A DNA stretch of 5,434 nucleotides. It comes from Fructobacillus evanidus. GTDB lineage: Bacteria; Bacillota; Bacilli; Lactobacillales; Lactobacillaceae. Below are positions 1 to 5,434 of this stretch, in pieces. The stretch is from the NCBI RefSeq assembly GCF_963580165.1, contig NZ_CAUZLM010000020.1, positions 1 to 5,434 of the forward strand. Direction: 5' to 3'. The translations under genes were made by a program, and so were the position numbers. Numbering within the stretch: position 1 is the stretch's first letter; each line of letters opens with the position of its first letter. The notes under the pieces are model-generated. The model did no database searches. It was given only the letters and a program-made list of their open reading frames with translations, and had not been told where the DNA came from.

Positions 1-29
1 TTGACGAGTAGGAGGGTAGGCGCTATACT
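1..29 (+). promoter_or_regulatory. rRNA operon promoter P1 (sigma-A type)
   Basis: A -35 box TTGACG (1-6) and a -10 box TATACT (24-29) are separated by exactly 17 bases, the optimal spacing for the housekeeping sigma factor of Firmicutes. Transcription would start near 35-37. The -35 box begins at the first base of the window, so any upstream A/T-rich enhancer (UP element) cannot be seen. Unlike P2 and P3 it has no TG just before the -10 box, and its surroundings differ from theirs, so it is not a third copy of the same unit. The call rests on box quality, spacing and its place at the head of a tandem promoter set. Confidence 0.72.
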
Positions 30-38
30 AGTTATTGT

Positions 39-67
39 TCGTTACGAAGCAAACGTGCTTCTAGCGA
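39..67 (+). other. Hairpin in the P1 transcript leader
   Basis: The RNA from P1 can form a 12-bp stem: 39-44 pairs with 62-67, C45 is bulged, and GAAGCA (46-51) pairs with TGCTTC (56-61) around the loop AACG. It contains one G-U pair. No T-run follows, so it is not an intrinsic terminator. Its role is unknown; it could protect the 5' end or slow polymerase before P2. The rest of 68-120 shows only A/T-rich sequence just ahead of P2, around AAAAGTTTTT at 102-111, which could act as an UP element. Confidence 0.45.
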
Positions 68-115
68 GGCGCTGGTTATCTTTGGTAGCCGGCAGTTGAT
101 AAAAGTTTTTCAGAA

Positions 116-172
116 AGTTGTTGACATCGTTCAACATTCCTGATAAACTAATCAAGTTGCCCTAACAAAGCA
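116..172 (+). repeat. Promoter repeat unit, copy 1 (carries P2)
   Basis: This unit aligns with 194-249 at an offset of 78 bases. Identical blocks are AGTTGTTGAC at the -35 box, TAAACTA at the -10 box, and AGTTGCCC followed by AACAA at and after the start site. Copy 1 has one extra T at 163. By eye about three quarters of positions match, with conservation concentrated in functional positions. Confidence 0.8.
121..149 (+). promoter_or_regulatory. rRNA operon promoter P2 (sigma-A type, extended -10)
   Basis: The consensus -35 box TTGACA (121-126) is followed after 17 bases by the -10 box TAAACT (144-149). TGA directly before the -10 box gives an extended -10 (TGN). An A/T-rich tract lies just upstream. 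The likely start is A155 or G156. A purine start, especially G, would fit the known control of Bacillus-type rRNA promoters by the level of the initiating nucleotide; that regulation is inferred, not shown. This is the first of two related promoter copies. Confidence 0.88.
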
Positions 173-193
173 GCTCAAATAACTTTCCAAATT

Positions 194-249
194 AGTTGTT
201 GACTTTGCTTCACAGCTATGGTAAACTAAATGAGTTGCCCAACAAGGCA
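194..249 (+). repeat. Promoter repeat unit, copy 2 (carries P3)
   Basis: This is the second copy of the unit at 116-172. The spacer between -35 and -10 has diverged most, while the boxes, the TG extension and the initially transcribed AGTTGCCC are kept. That pattern suggests an old tandem duplication under selection for promoter function. Confidence 0.8.
199..227 (+). promoter_or_regulatory. rRNA operon promoter P3 (sigma-A type, extended -10)
   Basis: The -35 box TTGACT (199-204), a 17-base spacer and the -10 box TAAACT (222-227) preceded by TGG form a near copy of P2 lying 78 bases downstream. The likely start is A233 or G234, in the same AGTTGCCC context as in P2, so both would give transcripts with nearly identical 5' ends. 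It lies about 195 bases before mature 16S, so all leader processing signals are downstream of every promoter. Confidence 0.88.
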
Positions 250-253
250 TCGC

Positions 254-268
254 ACATTGAAAACTGAA
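254..268 (+). promoter_or_regulatory. boxA-like antitermination motif, leader copy
   Basis: ACATTGAAAACTGAA resembles the Bacillus-type rRNA boxA core (TTTGAAAACT), to which NusB-NusE (S10) binds to make rRNA transcription resistant to Rho and to pausing. The same 15 bases recur at 2177-2191 ahead of 23S. Its 3' part also forms the base of the 16S processing stalk, so antitermination and processing signals overlap. The function is inferred from motif similarity and position. Confidence 0.65.
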
Positions 269-296
269 CAAAACTTTGAACAAACAAATCTGTAAC
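260..296 (+). other. 5' arm of the pre-16S processing stalk
   Basis: AAAACTGAACAAAACTTTGA (260-279) pairs with 2023-2042 over 20 base pairs, one of them G-U. After a small bulge, ACAAATC (284-290) pairs with 2015-2021, and TGTAAC (291-296) pairs with 1990-1995. Joined across 16S this makes a long double-stranded stalk, the usual substrate of RNase III in releasing pre-16S. The pairing is read directly from the sequence; cleavage by RNase III is known for such stalks in general. Confidence 0.85.
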
Positions 297-297
297 G

Positions 298-320
298 GTG
301 GCTACTTGGTAAGTAGTCAC
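298..320 (+). other. Leader hairpin 1
   Basis: GTGGCTACTT (298-307) and AAGTAGTCAC (311-320) form a 10-bp stem with one G-U pair and a GGT loop. It sits directly inside the pre-16S stalk, two bases after its 5' arm, so it would project from the stalk. No T-run follows, so it is not a terminator. Confidence 0.6.
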
Positions 321-328
321 AAACAAAT

Positions 329-347
329 TTGCGAAGTCAATTCGTAA
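329..347 (+). other. Leader hairpin 2
   Basis: TTGCGAA (329-335) pairs with TTCGTAA (341-347) around the loop GTCAA. The stem is 7 bp with one G-U pair. It is part of the removed pre-16S leader; its role is unknown. Confidence 0.45.
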
Positions 348-367
348 CAAACAATAAACGGATAGGC

Positions 368-383
368 GTTATCGAGAGATAGC
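368..383 (+). other. Leader hairpin 3
   Basis: GTTATC (368-373) pairs with GATAGC (378-383) around a GAGA loop, a GNRA-type tetraloop. The stem has 6 bp including one G-U. It lies in the pre-16S leader and its role is unknown. Confidence 0.4.
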
Positions 384-400
384 AACTAGTCAGTTTAATC

Positions 401-414
401 GAAGAGCAATCTTC
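401..414 (+). other. Leader hairpin 4, next to the 16S 5' end
   Basis: GAAGA (401-405) and TCTTC (410-414) form a perfect 5-bp stem closed by GCAA, a stable GNRA tetraloop. It ends about seven bases before the mature 16S 5' end. It may help present the junction for final trimming; this is inference from position only. Confidence 0.45.
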
Positions 415-420
415 AAACTT

Positions 421-1981
<1,561 letters not shown>

Positions 1982-1989
1982 ATCGGAGC

Positions 1990-2042
1990 GTTACAGGGAC
2001 TTGAGTGTCAATTTGATTTGTATCAAAGTTTTGTTTAGTTTT
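1990..2042 (+). other. 3' arm of the pre-16S processing stalk
   Basis: 2023-2042 pairs with leader 260-279 (20 bp, one G-U), 2015-2021 with 284-290, and 1990-1995 with 291-296. The looped-out stretch 1996-2014 can form its own small hairpin, TTGA (2001-2004) with TCAA (2008-2011). The segment 2012-2027 is also self-complementary (TTTGAT, loop TTGT, ATCAAA), which would compete with the long-range stalk before or instead of its formation. Confidence 0.85.
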
Positions 2043-2047
2043 GAGTG
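2034..2047 (+). repeat. Stalk 3'-arm repeat, copy 1
   Basis: TTTAGTTTTGAGTG is found identically at 5288-5301, after 23S. Each copy is the 3' partner of a TTGAAAACTGAA copy upstream of the same rRNA. Each is followed by a small hairpin and then by the next RNA gene: tRNA-Ala here, 5S there. Confidence 0.85.
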
Positions 2048-2068
2048 CGTGAAGCACAACCAGCGTAT

Positions 2069-2141
2069 GGGGGATTAGCTCAGCTGGGAGAGCACCTGCT
2101 TTGCAAGCAGGGGGTCAGCGGTTCGATCCCGCTATTCTCCA
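2069..2141 (+). tRNA. tRNA-Ala, anticodon UGC
   Basis: A complete 73-base cloverleaf delivers alanine at GCN codons. The acceptor stem pairs GGGGGAT (2069-2075) with ATTCTCC (2134-2140). It includes the G3-U70 wobble (G2071 with T2138) that is the main identity signal for alanyl-tRNA synthetase, and a second G-U at position 5. The anticodon stem CCTGC/GCAGG encloses TTTGCAA with anticodon TGC at 2102-2104. The T arm is AGCGG-TTCGATC-CCGCT (2117-2133). The discriminator base is A2141. The terminal CCA is not encoded (TTG follows), so it must be added by the CCA-adding enzyme. No tRNA-Ile is present in the spacer, as is usual in Leuconostocaceae. Confidence 0.98.
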
Positions 2142-2168
2142 TTGGCCAGAAGAAAGCCTTTTGGCCAA
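2142..2168 (+). other. Strong hairpin directly after tRNA-Ala
   Basis: TTGGCCAGAAG (2142-2152) and CTTTTGGCCAA (2158-2168) form an 11-bp stem with one G-U and the 5-base loop AAAGC. It starts at the base right after the tRNA discriminator. No T-run follows, so it is not a terminator. Stacked on the acceptor stem, it could block 3' exonuclease trimming, so that tRNA release needs an endonuclease such as RNase Z; this role is an inference. Confidence 0.65.
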
Positions 2169-2176
2169 AAGCTAGT

Positions 2177-2191
2177 ACATTGAAAACTGAA
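2177..2191 (+). promoter_or_regulatory. boxA-like antitermination motif, spacer copy
   Basis: ACATTGAAAACTGAA is identical to the leader motif at 254-268. A boxA in the 16S-23S spacer is known in other rRNA operons, where it renews antitermination before the long 23S gene. As in the leader, its 3' part doubles as the outer 5' arm of the following rRNA's processing stalk. Confidence 0.65.
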
Positions 2192-2210
2192 TAATCAAGA
2201 AATTCTTTTA
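2183..2210 (+). other. 5' arm of the pre-23S processing stalk
   Basis: AAAACTGAATAATC (2183-2196) pairs with 5283-5296 over 14 bp with one G-U. After an internal loop, TTCTTTTA (2203-2210) pairs perfectly with TAAAAGAA (5268-5275). The stalk encloses 23S and would be the RNase III-type substrate for its release. Confidence 0.82.
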
Positions 2211-2212
2211 AA

Positions 2213-2232
2213 ATGATTCAGAGGTGAATCAT
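2213..2232 (+). other. Spacer hairpin A
   Basis: ATGATTCA (2213-2220) and TGAATCAT (2225-2232) form a perfect 8-bp stem with loop GAGG. It begins three bases inside the pre-23S stalk. No T-run follows. It belongs to the spacer RNA removed during 23S maturation. Confidence 0.6.
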
Positions 2233-2257
2233 CTAAATGAACCGAGAAACAACACAA

Positions 2258-2273
2258 GTTCTTTAATAAGAAC
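2258..2273 (+). other. Spacer hairpin B
   Basis: GTTCTT (2258-2263) and AAGAAC (2268-2273) form a 6-bp stem with loop TAAT. It is the second of four local hairpins between the pre-23S stalk arm and mature 23S. Its role is unknown. Confidence 0.45.
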
Positions 2274-2285
2274 GGTTTAATCGCA

Positions 2286-2299
2286 GGTCTTTAAAGACC
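2286..2299 (+). other. Spacer hairpin C (perfect palindrome)
   Basis: GGTCTTTAAAGACC is a perfect 14-base palindrome, forming GGTCT/AGACC with a TTAA loop. In this transcribed spacer an RNA hairpin is more likely than a protein-binding operator. Confidence 0.45.
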
Positions 2300-2316
2300 A
2301 ACTCATAAAACTGATC

Positions 2317-2331
2317 CAACTTTAAAAGTTG
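2317..2331 (+). other. Spacer hairpin D, next to the 23S 5' end
   Basis: CAACTT (2317-2322) and AAGTTG (2326-2331) form a 6-bp stem with a TAA loop that ends one base before mature 23S begins. It would stack close to the terminal 23S helix and may mark or shield the final 5' trimming site; this is inference. Confidence 0.45.
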
Positions 2332-2332
2332 T

Positions 2333-5238
<2,906 letters not shown>

Positions 5239-5267
5239 AGAGTCAATGAGTAGTGGTTTATTTGGAA

Positions 5268-5296
5268 TAAAAGAAGAGTAAAGATTATTTAGTTTT
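5268..5296 (+). other. 3' arm of the pre-23S processing stalk
   Basis: TAAAAGAA (5268-5275) pairs with 2203-2210, and GATTATTTAGTTTT (5283-5296) pairs with 2183-2196. They are separated by an internal loop of 7 bases against 6. The stretch 5239-5267 between mature 23S and this arm shows no other clear structure. Confidence 0.82.
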
Positions 5297-5301
5297 GAGT
5301 G
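5288..5301 (+). repeat. Stalk 3'-arm repeat, copy 2
   Basis: TTTAGTTTTGAGTG is identical to 2034-2047. Its first nine bases are the outer 3' arm of the pre-23S stalk. It precedes a small hairpin and the 5S gene, as the first copy precedes a small hairpin and tRNA-Ala. Confidence 0.85.
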
Positions 5302-5313
5302 TAAAAGCTCAAA
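5294..5313 (+). other. Small hairpin ahead of 5S rRNA
   Basis: TTTGAG (5294-5299) can pair with CTCAAA (5308-5313), with a further U-G pair inside. It overlaps the last three bases of the pre-23S stalk arm, so the two structures compete at the edge. It ends directly before the 5S 5' end and may mark the cut that releases pre-5S. Confidence 0.4.
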
Positions 5314-5434
5314 GGTGTCGTGTTGATGGCATAGAGGAACCACCTGTACCCATCTCGAACACAGAAGTTAAGCTCTATAGCGCCGAAAGTAGTTGCCGGA
5401 ACGCTGGCTGCGAGGATAGGACGACGCGATGCCG
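5314..5434 (+). rRNA. rrf: 5S ribosomal RNA
   Basis: This is the small RNA of the large-subunit central protuberance, bound by L5, L18 and L25-type proteins. Helix I pairs GGTGTCGTGT (5314-5323) with ACGCGATGCC (5424-5433) over 10 positions including three G-U pairs. The conserved CGAAC (5356-5360), GAAGTTAAGC (5364-5373) and GCGCCGA (5380-5386) are in the expected order. Length of about 121 bases fits. The 3' end falls at the window edge, so the last base or two may be missing; the operon terminator or any trailing tRNA genes would lie beyond. The 5' end is placed by helix I and could be 1-3 bases off. Confidence 0.95.

Noticed and set aside
298..320. Leader hairpin considered as an intrinsic terminator or attenuator
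   Set aside because: The stem is strong, but it is followed by ACAAACAAA with no run of T, and it lies in an operon that must be read through.
2013..2062. TTGATT...TAGTTT in the spacer considered as an internal promoter
   Set aside because: The -35 and -10 matches are poor, and the same bases are explained by stalk pairing and by the repeat shared with 5288-5301.
2142..2168. Hairpin after tRNA-Ala considered as a terminator between 16S and 23S
   Set aside because: It is followed by AAGCTAG and not T residues, and 23S has no promoter of its own that I can see in the spacer.
2286..2299. Perfect palindrome GGTCTTTAAAGACC considered as a repressor operator
   Set aside because: It sits deep in a transcribed rRNA spacer among other hairpins and not beside a promoter, so an RNA stem is the simpler reading.

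Overview
The window is one complete-looking bacterial ribosomal RNA operon, read left to right on the + strand: three stacked promoters, a structured leader, 16S rRNA, tRNA-Ala(UGC), 23S rRNA and 5S rRNA. I see no protein-coding gene. Every long open frame lies inside rRNA or its spacers, on one strand or the other, and none resembles a protein I recognise. The operon's terminator and anything downstream of 5S are outside the window.

The organism is a low-G+C Gram-positive lactic acid bacterium of the Leuconostoc/Fructobacillus/Oenococcus group (Leuconostocaceae). Evidence is the 16S body, the unusual GGCTGCAG at 778-785 where most bacteria have GGCAGCAG, and a 16S-23S spacer with tRNA-Ala as its only tRNA. 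From memory, the V1-V2 stretch (GCGCAGCGA at about 490, AAAACGTTAAAAGGTCCGTTT at about 622) is closest to Fructobacillus. Genus is therefore probable and species is not called.

Layout. Positions 1-29 hold promoter P1. Positions 30-120 are a short leader with one hairpin. P2 (121-149) and P3 (199-227) lie in two diverged copies of one ~57-base unit spaced 78 bases apart. Positions 228-420 are the pre-16S leader, with a boxA-like antitermination motif, the 5' arm of the 16S processing stalk and four local hairpins. 16S covers about 421-1974. The spacer 1975-2332 holds the 3' arm of the 16S stalk, tRNA-Ala, a strong hairpin directly after the tRNA, a second boxA-like motif with the 5' arm of the 23S stalk, and four more hairpins. 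23S covers about 2333-5238. The spacer 5239-5313 carries the 3' arm of the 23S stalk, and 5S fills about 5314-5434, ending at or within a base or two of the window edge.

How the parts work together: one transcript is made from up to three starts. It is presumably protected from early termination by Nus factors at the two boxA-like sites. It then folds so that the flanks of 16S and of 23S pair across 1.7 kb and 3.1 kb to form RNase III-type stalks. Both stalks use nearly the same sequence at their base: TTGAAAACTGAA on the 5' side and TTTAGTTTTGAGTG on the 3' side. This modular, repeated design and the duplicated promoter are the most interesting things here. I found no sign of a previously undescribed system.
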